From the NCBI GenBank assembly GCA_022448455.1, contig JAKUUR010000001.1, forward strand, positions 62,001 through 126,000: a stretch of DNA of 64,000 bases, in the 5' to 3' direction. Position 1 is the stretch's first letter. The number at the start of each line of letters is the position of its first letter. The DNA is from Candidatus Thioglobus autotrophicus (GTDB taxonomy: Bacteria; Pseudomonadota; Gammaproteobacteria; PS1; Pseudothioglobaceae). A program made the position numbers and the translations under genes. The notes under the pieces are model-generated. The model did not search any database, was not told where the DNA came from, and saw only the letters and a list, made by a program, of their open reading frames with translations. This document shows, in pieces, positions 29,782-42,579 of the stretch.

Positions 29782-29800
29782 ATAAATAACTTTTTCCAGC

Positions 29801-31330
29801 ATGACAAAATCTTTCGTTAAATCTAGCAGTATTGTTACTGTGATGACTTTTTTGTCGCGTATTTTAGGGCTAGCACGAGACTTTATCATTGCACGCTACT
29901 TCGGTGCAAATGACCTTTCAGATGCCTTCTTAGTGGCATTCCGTATTCCTAATTTTTTCCGGCGCCTGTTTGCTGAAGGCGCTTTTTCCCAAGCATTTAT
30001 ACCCATATTGGCAGATGCAAAAGCTAGTCAGTCAGATGAAGAAGTTCAAACCGTTATTAATCATATTGCCACCAAACTACTAAGCATACTAATGATCATT
30101 ACTTTGGTAGGTGTTATTCTGGCACCCGTAGTGATCTTTTTGTTTGCTTGGGGCTTTTATTTTAAGTCTGATCCAAGCCAATTTTATTTAGCTTCAGACA
30201 TGCTAAGAATTACTTTTCCTTATCTACTTTTGATTTCTCTAACAGCCTTATCTGGCTCAATTCTTAATACTTACGATAATTTCAGTGTTCCAGCTTTTAC
30301 ACCTGTACTCCTTAATATCTCATTAATACTTAGCGCCATTTTCCTATCACAATACCTAGCAACACCGATAATGGCTCTGGCATGGGGAGTCCTTATTGGT
30401 GGTGTTGCTCAGCTGTCCTTCCAGATACCTTTTTTATTAAAAATTAAACGACTCCCAAAGATACAGTTCGGACACCATAAGGCTCTCACAACTTTAAAAA
30501 AGAGAATGATACCTGCACTCTTTGGCGTCTCTGTCTCTCAAATTAACTTATTAATTGATACAATGATTGCTTCAACCCTGGTTGCAGGCAGTGTTTCTTG
30601 GCTGTATTATTCGGATCGCTTGTTGGAGCTACCGTTGGCGTTAATTGGAATCGCTTTGGCGACCGTTGCGCTGGCAAAATTAAGTAATTATTATGCCAAT
30701 AATGACTCTAAGGGCTTTAAGGAAACAATTAACAAAGCCCTCCTCTATGCACTTTTATTAGGTGTACCTTCATGCATCGGTTTGGTGCTTCTGTCCGAAG
30801 AACTGATTATAACTCTTTTCCAATATGAGGCATTTGATGCCTACGCTGCGAAAAAATCTTCTCTAAGCCTGCAAGCCTATGGATCAGGGCTCATGGCATT
30901 TATTGCAGTTAAGATTCTTGCGCCCGTTTTTCTCTCAAGGGGAGATACCAAGACACCAGTTAAAGCCGGTATTGCTGCTATGACTTCTAATATCTTACTA
31001 AATCTTATTTTAGCTTACTACTATGGGCACGTTGGTTTAGCTGCTGCGACATCAATTTCAGCTCTAATTAATGCAGCTCTACTGTATTATTTTCTACTCA
31101 AACAATCTATTTTCAAATTTAGTGCAGCTTTTTATAAAATGCTATATAAAGTCATATTAGCAAGCATTATAATGGTAGTTTATATTTATTATTCAGCATC
31201 ATCTATAGATTACTATTTGCAGTCTTCAATGCTAGAAAGAGTCACAATGACTTCTGAAACAATCATTATTTCTACCTTAATATATTTTTCTATTTTATAT
31301 CTTCTTGGAGTTCGACTAAAACAAATATGA
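29801..31330 (+). CDS. murJ: Lipid II flippase MurJ (MviN)
   Basis: [54 protein letters not shown]. Confidence 0.95.
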   Translation: MTKSFVKSSSIVTVMTFLSRILGLARDFIIARYFGANDLSDAFLVAFRIPNFFRRLFAEGAFSQAFIPILADAKASQSDEEVQTVINHIATKLLSILMIITLVGVILAPVVIFLFAWGFYFKSDPSQFYLASDMLRITFPYLLLISLTALSGSILNTYDNFSVPAFTPVLLNISLILSAIFLSQYLATPIMALAWGVLIGGVAQLSFQIPFLLKIKRLPKIQFGHHKALTTLKKRMIPALFGVSVSQINLLIDTMIASTLVAGSVSWLYYSDRLLELPLALIGIALATVALAKLSNYYANNDSKGFKETINKALLYALLLGVPSCIGLVLLSEELIITLFQYEAFDAYAAKKSSLSLQAYGSGLMAFIAVKILAPVFLSRGDTKTPVKAGIAAMTSNILLNLILAYYYGHVGLAAATSISALINAALLYYFLLKQSIFKFSAAFYKMLYKVILASIIMVVYIYYSASSIDYYLQSSMLERVTMTSETIIISTLIYFSILYLLGVRLKQI

Positions 31331-31593
31331 CTACACTTCACTGTGTCAAATTAGACAAAGATTTAGAGGGTCTTGAGAGAGCCCCCTACCCCGGTGAACT
31401 GGGAAAGAGAATTTTAGAGAATGTTTCTAAAGATGCTTGGCAAATGTGGCTAGACCATCAAACCATGCTAATTAACGAAAATAATTTAAACCTATTCGAA
31501 GCTTCCTCTCAAAGCTATCTTAAAGAACAAATGGAAAAATATTTTTTCGCAGCTGATGATCTAGACTCGATTCAAGGCTATACACCAAAATAA
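31327..31593 (+). CDS. yggX: Probable Fe(2+)-trafficking protein YggX
   Basis: [24 protein letters not shown]...[18 protein letters not shown]. Confidence 0.94.
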   Translation: MTTLHCVKLDKDLEGLERAPYPGELGKRILENVSKDAWQMWLDHQTMLINENNLNLFEASSQSYLKEQMEKYFFAADDLDSIQGYTPK

Positions 31594-31649
31594 TGCTTTA
31601 AAAGTTTGTATGTTTTTTAATAATGTATTAAATTTAATTTCGATTAATA

Positions 31650-32276
31650 ATGGCTAATTTATTTATCATTGCTGCCCCATCTGGTTGTGGAAAAACCTCT
31701 CTCGTTGAAGCATTAATCAAAAAAACAAAAAACCTTTGTGTCTCTGTTTCTCACACCACTCGCCCACCAAGACTAGATGAAGTTAATGGGATTAATTATT
31801 ACTTTGTCTCTATTAATGAATTTGAAGAAATGATTAAACAAAATGCATTTGTTGAACATGCAATGGTCTTTGATAATTATTATGGCAGCTCCACTAAGTT
31901 AATTAGAGAGAAACTTGATGAAGGCGTTAATGTGATCTTAGAAATTGACTGGCAAGGCGCTCGTCAGGTGAAAGAAAATATGCCCAATTCAGTCAGTATA
32001 TTTATCCTACCTCCCTCTAAGGAAGCACTTTTGGGCAGGCTTCAACAAAGAGCACAGGATGATGAAATAACAATTAACAAAAGAATGTCTGACGCTCAAA
32101 ATCAAATGAGACATTTTAATGAATTTGATTACCTTGTGATCAATGATGACTTTAGCAGTGCATTGAATGGCTTAAGTCTCATTATATGCTTACCAGATAA
32201 GGCTTCCGAGTGTTTTAGTCTCTCTCTTTCTGAGCAGTCTAAGAAACACAAAAAACTGCTCAAAAAATTGATATAA
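31650..32276 (+). CDS. gmk: Guanylate kinase
   Basis: LFIIAAPSGCGKTSLVEALI, SVSHTTRPPR, LEIDWQGARQV. Confidence 0.95.
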   Translation: MANLFIIAAPSGCGKTSLVEALIKKTKNLCVSVSHTTRPPRLDEVNGINYYFVSINEFEEMIKQNAFVEHAMVFDNYYGSSTKLIREKLDEGVNVILEIDWQGARQVKENMPNSVSIFILPPSKEALLGRLQQRAQDDEITINKRMSDAQNQMRHFNEFDYLVINDDFSSALNGLSLIICLPDKASECFSLSLSEQSKKHKKLLKKLI

Positions 32277-32295
32277 CACTAAATTTAGGTATAAT
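32268..32295 (+). promoter_or_regulatory. Putative sigma70 promoter for rpoH
   Basis: TTGATA (32268-32273), 16-bp spacer, TATAAT (32290-32295), overlapping the end of gmk. Confidence 0.5.
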
Positions 32296-32326
32296 TTAAC
32301 CGTAATTATCATTTTGAAGAGAAATT

Positions 32327-33154
32327 ATGAGTGAGTTTGCATTATCGATAACGAATACAGCTAGAGATCTAGAGGTACAAAAGTACCCACCAATTCTCTC
32401 TCCAGAGCAAGAATATGAGTTGGCTATTGAGCTTTATGAAAATGGTAACTTGTCAGCAGCTAAAAAGCTTGTCCTGGCGCATATGCGCTTTGTGGCATTT
32501 ATAGCTCATGGTTATAAAGGTTATGGATTAGAACAAGCAGACCTAATACAAGAAGGCACTATCGGCCTGATGAAAGCCGTTAAGCGTTTTAACCCTTACA
32601 AGAAGGTCAGACTATCTTCTTTTGCTGTGTACTGGATTCGTGCTGAAATTCATGAATACATTTTCAAAAATTGGAAAATTGTTAAAGTAGCCACGACCAA
32701 AGCTCAGCGTAAACTTTTTTTCAAGCTTAGACAAGCCAAATCACATATATACCAGTCACTTACCAGTGACCAAGCAGAAGAAATTGCAACTAATTTAGGC
32801 GTAAGAAAAAAAGATGTCATTGAAATGGAGTCACGTCTTCAGTTAAGCGATGTAGCTTTTGAAGTTAATGACGACGAAGACACCTACACACCCGAGCAAT
32901 ATCTCTCAGATCCTGGCGATACACCGGAACAATTATTGTTAAATGACAACAGCCAACGGGATCAAAATAATAAGCTTTATCAAGCACTTACCACTTTAGA
33001 TGAAAGAAGTATCGATATTTTGCGATCAAGGTACTTGAAAGAAAAAAAATCGACCTTACATACTCTAGCAGACAAGTATGGCGTTTCTGCTGAAAGAGTT
33101 CGTCAGCTTGAATACAAAGCAATTAAAAAGCTTAAAGAACGTCTAGAAGAATAA
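32327..33154 (+). CDS. rpoH: RNA polymerase sigma-32 factor
   Basis: PPILSPEQEYELA, ADLIQEGTIGLMKAVKRFNPYKKVRLSSFAVYWIRAEIHEYI, TTKAQRKLFFKLRQ. Confidence 0.94.
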   Translation: MSEFALSITNTARDLEVQKYPPILSPEQEYELAIELYENGNLSAAKKLVLAHMRFVAFIAHGYKGYGLEQADLIQEGTIGLMKAVKRFNPYKKVRLSSFAVYWIRAEIHEYIFKNWKIVKVATTKAQRKLFFKLRQAKSHIYQSLTSDQAEEIATNLGVRKKDVIEMESRLQLSDVAFEVNDDEDTYTPEQYLSDPGDTPEQLLLNDNSQRDQNNKLYQALTTLDERSIDILRSRYLKEKKSTLHTLADKYGVSAERVRQLEYKAIKKLKERLEE

Positions 33155-33198
33155 ACCTTCTACGACAAATTTTTTAGTCCACAATACTAGGAGAAAGT

Positions 33199-33489
33199 AT
33201 GCAAATCCGTCCCTTACACGATCGTGTTATCGTTCGTAGAATAGAAGAAAAGAAAACAACAGCTAGTGGCTTAATTATTCCTGATTCGTCAGCTGAAAAG
33301 CCTTCCAAAGGTGAAGTCGTAGCAGCTGGAAAAGGTAAAATGAGCGCCCAAGGCGATTTAATCCCCTTGGATGTAAAAGTTGGCGACAAAGTTATGTTTG
33401 GTCAATATTCAGGCTCAGAAATCACTGTTGACGAAGAGACGCTTTTAGTGATGAGCGAAGATGAAATTGTTGCAGTTATTGAAGAATAA
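33199..33489 (+). CDS. groES: Co-chaperonin GroES
   Basis: [35 protein letters not shown]. Confidence 0.97.
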   Translation: MQIRPLHDRVIVRRIEEKKTTASGLIIPDSSAEKPSKGEVVAAGKGKMSAQGDLIPLDVKVGDKVMFGQYSGSEITVDEETLLVMSEDEIVAVIEE

Positions 33490-33498
33490 AGGAGATAA

Positions 33499-35142
<1,644 letters not shown>

Positions 35143-35163
35143 ATTAAATTACCAATCTATTAA

Positions 35164-35189
35164 AAGCCCCATTTTTTGGGGCTTTTTTT
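35164..35189 (+). terminator. Rho-independent terminator after groEL
   Basis: AAGCCCCATTTTTTGGGGCTTTTTTTT. Confidence 0.9.
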
Positions 35190-35225
35190 TGGTATTATGA
35201 GTGCCAATTATTTCCTTTACAGACT

Positions 35226-37109
35226 ATGTCAAATTACGACGCCTCTTCAATAGAAGTCTTAACTGGCCTGGAGCCAGTCATAAAACGCCCAGGCATGTAC
35301 ACAAACACTGAAATTCCCAACCATCTAGCTCAAGAAGTGATGGATAACAGTGTCGACGAAGCAGTCTCTGGTTTCGCCACCCAAATCAATGTCACACTTC
35401 ATTCAGAAGGTGCCTTATCAATTGAAGACAATGGCAGAGGAATTCCGACAGACCTTCACCCAAAAGAAGGCACTTCTGCTGTTGAAGTTATCCTAACTAA
35501 ACTACACGCTGGAGGTAAATTCTCAAACGATTCTTACCAGTTTGCAGGTGGCCTTCATGGAGTTGGAGTTTCAGTGGTAAATGCACTTTCTAGTTCTTTT
35601 GAAGTATGGATTAAGCGAGAAGGTAAACAATATTACATGAAATTTAATTCAAGTGTGAAAACAGCTGACTTGGAAGAAATTGGCATTGTTGGAAAACGTA
35701 ACACGGGAACTTTAATTAAGTTTACTCCTGACCCTCAATATTTTGATTCTGTCAAATTTTCTGTCAAACAGTTACGTCATAACCTTCGTTCCAAGGCTGT
35801 TCTTTGTCCTGGGTTAGAGGTCAATTTTGATAATCAAATTGATGAAACTAAAGATAGATGGCTCTACGGTGATGGCATCAAAGACTACCTTGAAGCTTCT
35901 ATAGATGGACTTGATTGTCTACCACCAACTCCCTTCATTATTTCATTTAAAACTAAAGAGGAACAACTCGATTGTGCACTTACTTGGACTGAAAACACAA
36001 GTAATACAACTGCTGAAAGCTTTGTTAATTTAATTCCAACAATCGGAGGCGGTACTCACGTTAATGGTCTTCGATCAGGACTCACGGAAGCTCTAAAGGA
36101 ATTTTGTGAATTCAGAAGTCTAATTCCGAAAAATATTAAACTGACACCTGATGATGTATGGCAGAGAATAGCCTTCGTCTTGTCAATTAAAATTCTAGAA
36201 CCGCAATTTTCAGGACAAACGAAGGAAAGGCTTTCTTCAAGAGAGTGTGCCTCATTTGTTTCGGGCGTTGTTAAGGACTCTTTCAGTCTTTGGCTCAACC
36301 AGCATACCGATATAGCCGAGAAAATTGCCGAGCTAGCCATTATTAATGCTCAGTCTAGACTTAAAAATGCTAAAAAGGTAGTTCGAAAAAAAATTATTAG
36401 TGGCCCTGCCCTACCCGGTAAGCTTTCTGACTGCACAAGCAGTGATCTTGAACATACAGAAGTGTTTTTGGTTGAAGGTGACTCAGCTGGGGGTTCTGCA
36501 AAGCAAGCGCGAGATAAAGAATATCAGGCAATATTGCCATTAAGAGGCAAAATCCTTAACACTTGGGAAGTGGACTCAACCCAAGTCCTTGCGTCTAATG
36601 AAATTCATGATATCAGTATTGCCATTGGTTTAGAGCCGGATAACAATGACCTCTCTGGTCTGCGTTATGGAAAAATTTGTATACTTGCTGATGCTGATTC
36701 TGATGGTGCTCATATTGCCACTCTGATCTGTGCACTATTTGTGAAACACTTCCCTAAACTTGTCAGAGAGGGTCATGTGTACGTTGCAATGCCCCCACTT
36801 TATAGAATTGATGCAGGAAAACAAGTTTTTTACGCCCTGGATGATAAAGAAAGAGATACTATTTCTGCAAAACTATTAAAAGAAAATAAGCGACAAAAAG
36901 TTCAGGTACAAAGATTCAAAGGATTAGGAGAAATGAATCCTAAACAGCTCAGAGAAACGACCATGCAGCCTGACACCAGGCGGTTAATACAATTAACCTT
37001 CAGTAACCCTTTGCAGGTCTCTCAGACGATGGATATGTTGCTTTCAAAAAAGAGAGCGTCCGATCGAAAATCCTGGCTCGAAAGTAAAGGAAATTTGGCT
37101 AATGTCTAA
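35226..37109 (+). CDS. parE: DNA topoisomerase IV subunit B
   Basis: [59 protein letters not shown]. Confidence 0.94.
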   Translation: MSNYDASSIEVLTGLEPVIKRPGMYTNTEIPNHLAQEVMDNSVDEAVSGFATQINVTLHSEGALSIEDNGRGIPTDLHPKEGTSAVEVILTKLHAGGKFSNDSYQFAGGLHGVGVSVVNALSSSFEVWIKREGKQYYMKFNSSVKTADLEEIGIVGKRNTGTLIKFTPDPQYFDSVKFSVKQLRHNLRSKAVLCPGLEVNFDNQIDETKDRWLYGDGIKDYLEASIDGLDCLPPTPFIISFKTKEEQLDCALTWTENTSNTTAESFVNLIPTIGGGTHVNGLRSGLTEALKEFCEFRSLIPKNIKLTPDDVWQRIAFVLSIKILEPQFSGQTKERLSSRECASFVSGVVKDSFSLWLNQHTDIAEKIAELAIINAQSRLKNAKKVVRKKIISGPALPGKLSDCTSSDLEHTEVFLVEGDSAGGSAKQARDKEYQAILPLRGKILNTWEVDSTQVLASNEIHDISIAIGLEPDNNDLSGLRYGKICILADADSDGAHIATLICALFVKHFPKLVREGHVYVAMPPLYRIDAGKQVFYALDDKERDTISAKLLKENKRQKVQVQRFKGLGEMNPKQLRETTMQPDTRRLIQLTFSNPLQVSQTMDMLLSKKRASDRKSWLESKGNLANV

Positions 37110-37773
37110 GGCAGTTGTTCTTCTTTCTGGCGGGCTAGATTCAACCACCACACTGGCAATTGCAAAATCACAAAACTTTGATTGTTATGCTTTGAGTTTC
37201 GATTATGGCCAAAAACAGCGCTCTGAACTTATCTCTGCAAAATCCATTGCCAAAGAGTTCAGTGTTATCGAACATCGCATTATGCAAATTTCCTTAGCAG
37301 ATATTGGCGGATCAGCACTCACTGACGTTAACATTAAAGTACCAGAATATAAAGAAAGCAATGAAATTCCAATAACCTATGTGCCTGCAAGAAACACTAT
37401 ATTTTTGTCGTTCGCCCTTGCTTGGGCTGAGGTGATTGACTGTCAGTCAATCTTTATCGGTGTTAATGCTCTAGATTATTCAGGTTATCCAGATTGCAGA
37501 CCAGAATACATCAAAGCCTATGAAGAAATGGCAAATCTAGCTACCAAGCAATCTATCGAAGGTGATAGATTAACAATTCATACCCCTTTGATCGACCAAA
37601 CTAAAGCACAAATTATTAAGCAAGGACAAAACCTAGGGGTTGATTATTCTCAAACTATTAGTTGTTACCAGGCCAACAACAAAGGCGAAGCCTGTGGTAA
37701 ATGTGACGCATGCGTTCTTCGACAAAATGGCTTTGCTCAAGCAGGAGTAGCTGACCCCACAAACTATCAATGA
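37102..37773 (+). CDS. queC: 7-cyano-7-deazaguanine synthase
   Basis: [39 protein letters not shown]. Confidence 0.95.
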   Translation: MSKAVVLLSGGLDSTTTLAIAKSQNFDCYALSFDYGQKQRSELISAKSIAKEFSVIEHRIMQISLADIGGSALTDVNIKVPEYKESNEIPITYVPARNTIFLSFALAWAEVIDCQSIFIGVNALDYSGYPDCRPEYIKAYEEMANLATKQSIEGDRLTIHTPLIDQTKAQIIKQGQNLGVDYSQTISCYQANNKGEACGKCDACVLRQNGFAQAGVADPTNYQ

Positions 37774-37854
37774 AATATTTAAAATTTAGCATTATTAAAT
37801 TGTTTTTTGGCGATAAAATGTAAACTTTTAAATCATGAAAGGATTAATCTCAAA

Positions 37855-38082
37855 ATGAGTATTGAAGACAGAGTACGTAAAGTTGTATGCGAGCAATTGG
37901 ATGTAAGTGGTGATATTGACAACAACGCCTCTTTTATTGATGATTTAGGCGCTGATTCACTAGATACTGTAGAGTTAGTGATGTCTCTTGAAGAAGAATT
38001 TGACTGTGAGATCGCAGATGAAGAGGCTGAGAACATTACAAACATTCAGCAAGCAATAGACTATATCAACGCAAACACGTAA
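37855..38082 (+). CDS. acpP: Acyl carrier protein
   Basis: [15 protein letters not shown]...[21 protein letters not shown]; start at internal ATG 37855 rather than the ORF-track start 37807. Confidence 0.95.
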   Translation: MSIEDRVRKVVCEQLDVSGDIDNNASFIDDLGADSLDTVELVMSLEEEFDCEIADEEAENITNIQQAIDYINANT

Positions 38083-38103
38083 CAGCTTCAAAAAAAATCC
38101 TTA

Positions 38104-38136
38104 AAGGCGCTTTCTATTGTATAAAGCGCCTTTTTT
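38104..38136 (+). terminator. Rho-independent terminator after acpP
   Basis: AAGGCGCTTTCTATTGTATAAAGCGCCTTTTTT hairpin plus T-run. Confidence 0.85.
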
Positions 38137-38219
38137 ATATATTATAGTACTAAATTCAACTACTAAAAACACGAATAAAAATACTTTCTGGCTGCATTCG
38201 CAAGACATAATAACATCAT

Positions 38220-39461
38220 ATGAAGAAAAGAAGAGTTGTTATAACAGGTTTAGGTATGGTTTCACCTGTAGGTAATACTGTAGCTGAAGCTTGGCGTAAT
38301 ATTCTAAAAGGTGTTTCTGGTATAGCTACACTCGAAAATATTGACACCGAAGGTCAGGCTGTGACTTTTGGAGGCTCAGTTAAAAACTTTGACATTTCTG
38401 AGTACCTTAGCCCTAAAGAGGCAAAAAAAATGGATATCTTTATTCATTATGGTATGGCTGCAGGTATTCAGGCTATCAAAGATAGCGGAATAGAGGTTAC
38501 TGAGTCAAATGCTGAGAGAATTGGAGTTGCTATTGGTGCAGGTTTTGGCGGCCTAAAAACCATTGAAAAAACAGTAGATCTTTTCCGTGAAAAAGGCCCT
38601 AAGAGAATTTCACCGTTCTTTGTACCCTCTTCAATTATTAACATGGTTTCTGGCAATCTATCAATTAAGTATGGCCTCAAAGGACCGAACTTTGCGATTG
38701 TTACCGCTTGTTCGACAGGAACTCATAATATCGGCGACGCTTCAAGAATTATCGAATATGGCGATGCCGATGTGATGATTGCCGGCGGAACTGAAATGTC
38801 GACAACCAACTGCGGTCTTGGTGGCTTTGCTGCAGCTCGTGCACTTTCTACACGAAACGATGATCCAAAGACAGCCTCTAGACCTTGGGACATTGATAGG
38901 GATGGTTTTGTCCTTGGTGACGGTGCAGGTGTGATGGTTCTAGAAGAGTATGAGCATGCTAAAAAGCGTGGTGCTAATATTTATGCTGAACTATCTGGTT
39001 ACGGTATGAGTAGCGATGCTTATCATATAACGTTACCTTCAGAAGGTGGCGAAGGTGCCGCAAGATGCATGACAAATGCCATCAATAATGCCGGAATCAA
39101 TCCAAATGAGGTCGACTATATAAATGCCCATGGAACCTCAACTCCAGCTGGTGATATTGCAGAAAGTGATGCAGCTAAGTTAGCTTTAGGCTCACATTCA
39201 AATAACATGGTGATGAGCTCAACAAAATCAATGACTGGTCATCTATTAGGCGCCGCAGGGGGTATTGAGGCAATTTTTTCTACCCTTGCAATCAGGGATC
39301 AGGTAGCTCCACCAACAATCAATATATTTAATCAAGATCCACAGTGTGATTTAGATTATGCTGCAAATGAGGCGAAAGAAATTAACATCAATAATGCCAT
39401 CTCAAACTCGTTTGGTTTTGGTGGTACCAATGGTTCTATCGTAATATCTAGGGTAACCTAA
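38220..39461 (+). CDS. fabF: 3-oxoacyl-ACP synthase II
   Basis: RRVVITGLGMVSPVGNTV, TACSTGTHNIGDA, NAHGTSTPAGD. Confidence 0.95.
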   Translation: MKKRRVVITGLGMVSPVGNTVAEAWRNILKGVSGIATLENIDTEGQAVTFGGSVKNFDISEYLSPKEAKKMDIFIHYGMAAGIQAIKDSGIEVTESNAERIGVAIGAGFGGLKTIEKTVDLFREKGPKRISPFFVPSSIINMVSGNLSIKYGLKGPNFAIVTACSTGTHNIGDASRIIEYGDADVMIAGGTEMSTTNCGLGGFAAARALSTRNDDPKTASRPWDIDRDGFVLGDGAGVMVLEEYEHAKKRGANIYAELSGYGMSSDAYHITLPSEGGEGAARCMTNAINNAGINPNEVDYINAHGTSTPAGDIAESDAAKLALGSHSNNMVMSSTKSMTGHLLGAAGGIEAIFSTLAIRDQVAPPTINIFNQDPQCDLDYAANEAKEININNAISNSFGFGGTNGSIVISRVT

Positions 39462-39676
39462 CCTTCTTCTATAACGATCGATGATATATCCGAGATATCG
39501 GAACCTGAAATCAGTTTTTCTACAATTTTATAGATACGAATGGCACCGTTTGTGACACTATGAAGAGCCTCTTGCTTATGAATGATGAGTTGCCAGCTGC
39601 GTTCATCTGAGTCAAACCTAATGGCACCACCAATGAGGGCTAAAGCTATAATCGCACCTAAGAAAAATTTAATCAC
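39458..39676 (-). CDS. Small hypothetical protein with an N-terminal TM segment
   Basis: 72-aa ORF with hydrophobic N-terminus (MIKFFLGAIIALALIGGAIRF) between fabF and prlC. Confidence 0.5.
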   Translation of the reverse strand: MIKFFLGAIIALALIGGAIRFDSDERSWQLIIHKQEALHSVTNGAIRIYKIVEKLISGSDISDISSIVIEEG

Positions 39677-39719
39677 TTACATTCAAACCTTGTTTTATAT
39701 TGAACACATTTTACCCAGT

Positions 39720-41684
39720 TTAAGAATGATTTACTGCAATTCCAGATGCCTTTAACAGTCCTTCAATTTTAGGTTTGCCACCCCTAAATTTTATATATTG
39801 CTGCATAAAATCAAGACTACCACCTACTTCAAGAATGCATTCCCTAAAATGATGTGCAGATTTAGAACCAATACCCCCACTCTCTTTGACAAAGTCATAG
39901 GCATCAGCCGCTAATACTTCTGCCCATTTATAACTATAGTATCCTGCAGCATAACCACCACTAAATATGTGGGAAAAAGAATTAAGAAAACGATTCTCAT
40001 CAATAATTGGTATCAGCGAAGTTTTCTCTCTAACCATATCAAGAATCTTATAAGTATCTAAATCCATGATATGCGTATTGATGTCCCACAAAGCAAATTC
40101 ACATTGACGGAGCATCTGCAGTCCTGATTGAAAGTTTTTTGAAGCAACAACTTTATCAAACAAATCATCTGGTAATTTTTCACCAGTCTTCCAATGACCA
40201 GAAATACTGTCTACAACCTCTCTTTCATAACAGAAGAACTCCATGTATTGACTTGGTAACTCAACTCCATCCCATGGAACTCCGCTAATCCCAGCAGCGC
40301 AAGGAAAAGGAACTTTTGTTAAGATGTGATGTAATGCATGCCCGAACTCATGAAATAAGGTAACTATTTCATCAAACTCAAACAGCGCTGGTTTATCTTC
40401 TGTTGGCGTGTTTAAGTTACATACTACAAAAGCAACAGGTAAGTTGTCTTTATATAAACTTTGGTAGTCCGACATCCAGGCGCCACCTCGTTTATATTCT
40501 CTTGAGTAGACATCTAAATAAATTCGACCAATTAGACCACTTTTATCTTTTAATTCCAAAACTTTTATATCTGAGTGGTAAGTGTCTTCTTCAATTTCAA
40601 CCAAAACAATGCCATAGAGTTTTTCAATGGTAGAAAAAAGTCCACTCAAAACACGGTCTTCAGGAAAGTAAGGTGTCAAGTCTGAGCGCTTATAACCAAA
40701 CTTTTTTTGCTTTAATTGCTCTGAGTAATACATTAAGTCCCATGGCATTAACTCATGTCCAGAGAATGACTTAAGTTCTGCCAATTCAATTTGGGCTTGT
40801 GATCTTGAATATTCTACTAATTTCTCGAGAAACTCTATCACTGCTTCTGGAGATTCAACCATCTTTGATTTAATTGAAAGCTCCGCATAGTTTGAGAAAT
40901 CTAGAAGTTTTGATAACTCTGAACGAAGCTCAAGAATATTTTTCATCACATCACGATTATCAAACTCTTTAGAAGTAATACCAATATCAGATGCTCTAGA
41001 AATATACGCTCGATAAACTTCTTCCCTTAGATTCATGTTCTCAGCATAAGTCATGAGATCAATATAGACGGGTATTTGAAGGTTAATAACATACCCAACG
41101 CCCTCTTTGACCTTTGATAACTCAGCTTCTCCATAACCCTTAAGATCATCTATAGTGACTGTTTTTTTCCAGGAATTAGTTGCCTGCAGAACGTTTTTTG
41201 AAAACTGATTACTTAAAATACTTAGCTGTTCTTGGATAGCTTTAAATCGATCTGAATCCTCGCCCTCAAGTCCAACACCAGAAAGCTCAAAACCTTTAAT
41301 AGAATCTTTCACAATATGTTTTTGTTGCTCATTAAGGCTTGATTTTTTTAGCCTCTTAAAAGCATTATATAAAGATTTATTAGCTCCAATCTCACTATAG
41401 TAATTGGAAATTATTGGTAAAGTTTTTTCATATTCTTCATTGAATGACTCAGAAAACATAACTGCATTGAGATGAGAATTTACACTCATTTCTCTCCCAA
41501 TAAGATGCTCAGATTCATCTAGTAAATCAACCACACTATGCCAGTCATCCCCCTTACTTGCTAGTTCTGATTGCTTTAAACCATTCTCTGTCAACTGAGT
41601 AATGTTGCGAATGATATTCTTAGGATTAAAATTTGGCGATTGATTGGTACTCATAAGGAAAATATCACTAATTTGAAATAGCAA
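39720..41684 (-). CDS. prlC: Oligopeptidase A (M3 family metallopeptidase)
   Basis: LFHEFGHALHHILTKVPF zinc motif; M3 architecture. Confidence 0.93.
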   Translation of the reverse strand: MLFQISDIFLMSTNQSPNFNPKNIIRNITQLTENGLKQSELASKGDDWHSVVDLLDESEHLIGREMSVNSHLNAVMFSESFNEEYEKTLPIISNYYSEIGANKSLYNAFKRLKKSSLNEQQKHIVKDSIKGFELSGVGLEGEDSDRFKAIQEQLSILSNQFSKNVLQATNSWKKTVTIDDLKGYGEAELSKVKEGVGYVINLQIPVYIDLMTYAENMNLREEVYRAYISRASDIGITSKEFDNRDVMKNILELRSELSKLLDFSNYAELSIKSKMVESPEAVIEFLEKLVEYSRSQAQIELAELKSFSGHELMPWDLMYYSEQLKQKKFGYKRSDLTPYFPEDRVLSGLFSTIEKLYGIVLVEIEEDTYHSDIKVLELKDKSGLIGRIYLDVYSREYKRGGAWMSDYQSLYKDNLPVAFVVCNLNTPTEDKPALFEFDEIVTLFHEFGHALHHILTKVPFPCAAGISGVPWDGVELPSQYMEFFCYEREVVDSISGHWKTGEKLPDDLFDKVVASKNFQSGLQMLRQCEFALWDINTHIMDLDTYKILDMVREKTSLIPIIDENRFLNSFSHIFSGGYAAGYYSYKWAEVLAADAYDFVKESGGIGSKSAHHFRECILEVGGSLDFMQQYIKFRGGKPKIEGLLKASGIAVNHS

Positions 41685-41707
41685 TTAATTTTGCCATAAA
41701 TTACTAA

Positions 41708-42559
41708 CTAATCAAGTAATTGATCACTTCGTGCACGATCGCTGACTTTTGCTTTATGATCCTTGGTAGTCTTACCATAGAGATCTTTAACACGCTGTGG
41801 GTTGCCAAAAATACCAGGCATTTCAGTAAACGATTGAATCAATAAAAGACGATCTTTGTTGCCGGTATTATGCGTCACTTGGTGTAGAGAAAATCGACCC
41901 AAGAAAAACTGCAAATCTCCTTCATTTAAGTTAAGACGTTTCACTCTAGAGCAATCACCATTGAGTACTTTTTTTACCTCATCAAAGCATTCATCATTCT
42001 TTGTTCTAAGATTTGGGACATATTCAAAATACCCACCCGACTCAGCACCTCTTAGTAAAAATGTTATTGTAAATTCATTTGTATCAAAATGCCAGTTAAA
42101 TGTTTGCCCAGGCTTACAAAGATTAACAATCATATTAGAGACAGGATCTTCATAAATATAGAGTTTTTTCTTACTCAAGCAGGCGGCAAGAAATTCTCTT
42201 AGTGGTTGCCAGTGGTACAACTTATAGGAATAGGTTCCTTTACCTAATAGGTCGGCCGTAATAAAGCCATTAGTACGTTCCATAAAAATATTTTGTGGAT
42301 GACTCTCTGCCTCATTGGGGTTGCCATTCGCTAGATACACATTGCAAAGCTTCGACTCAGCATAATAGGCTTGAGATTTCCTTTCTTCGGCCTCATTCCC
42401 GATAGTGTCAAGACCCTCAACGCTTAAAAAATTTGACAAAACAGAACAACCATCTTCAGTAAGATCTAATCGAACATACTTGACTATTTCCAAATATTCA
42501 GCACTATCTGGTTGATGTATTGGATAATTATTAAGATCAATTAAGTTTTCAACATTCAT
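41708..42559 (-). CDS. Fe(II)/2-oxoglutarate-dependent oxygenase-like protein (HalD/BesD/ArpA-like)
   Basis: FNWHFDTNEFTITFLLRG (HxD), SLHQVTHNTGNKDRLLLIQSF (distal His, Arg). Confidence 0.65.
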   Translation of the reverse strand: MNVENLIDLNNYPIHQPDSAEYLEIVKYVRLDLTEDGCSVLSNFLSVEGLDTIGNEAEERKSQAYYAESKLCNVYLANGNPNEAESHPQNIFMERTNGFITADLLGKGTYSYKLYHWQPLREFLAACLSKKKLYIYEDPVSNMIVNLCKPGQTFNWHFDTNEFTITFLLRGAESGGYFEYVPNLRTKNDECFDEVKKVLNGDCSRVKRLNLNEGDLQFFLGRFSLHQVTHNTGNKDRLLLIQSFTEMPGIFGNPQRVKDLYGKTTKDHKAKVSDRARSDQLLD

Positions 42560-42579
42560 GTTAAATATCTTTCAATAAA

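Noticed and set aside
33100-33198. Sigma32 promoter for groES (CTTGAAT near 33109)
   Set aside because: A -35-like element is present within rpoH but no CCCCAT-like -10 at the right spacing.
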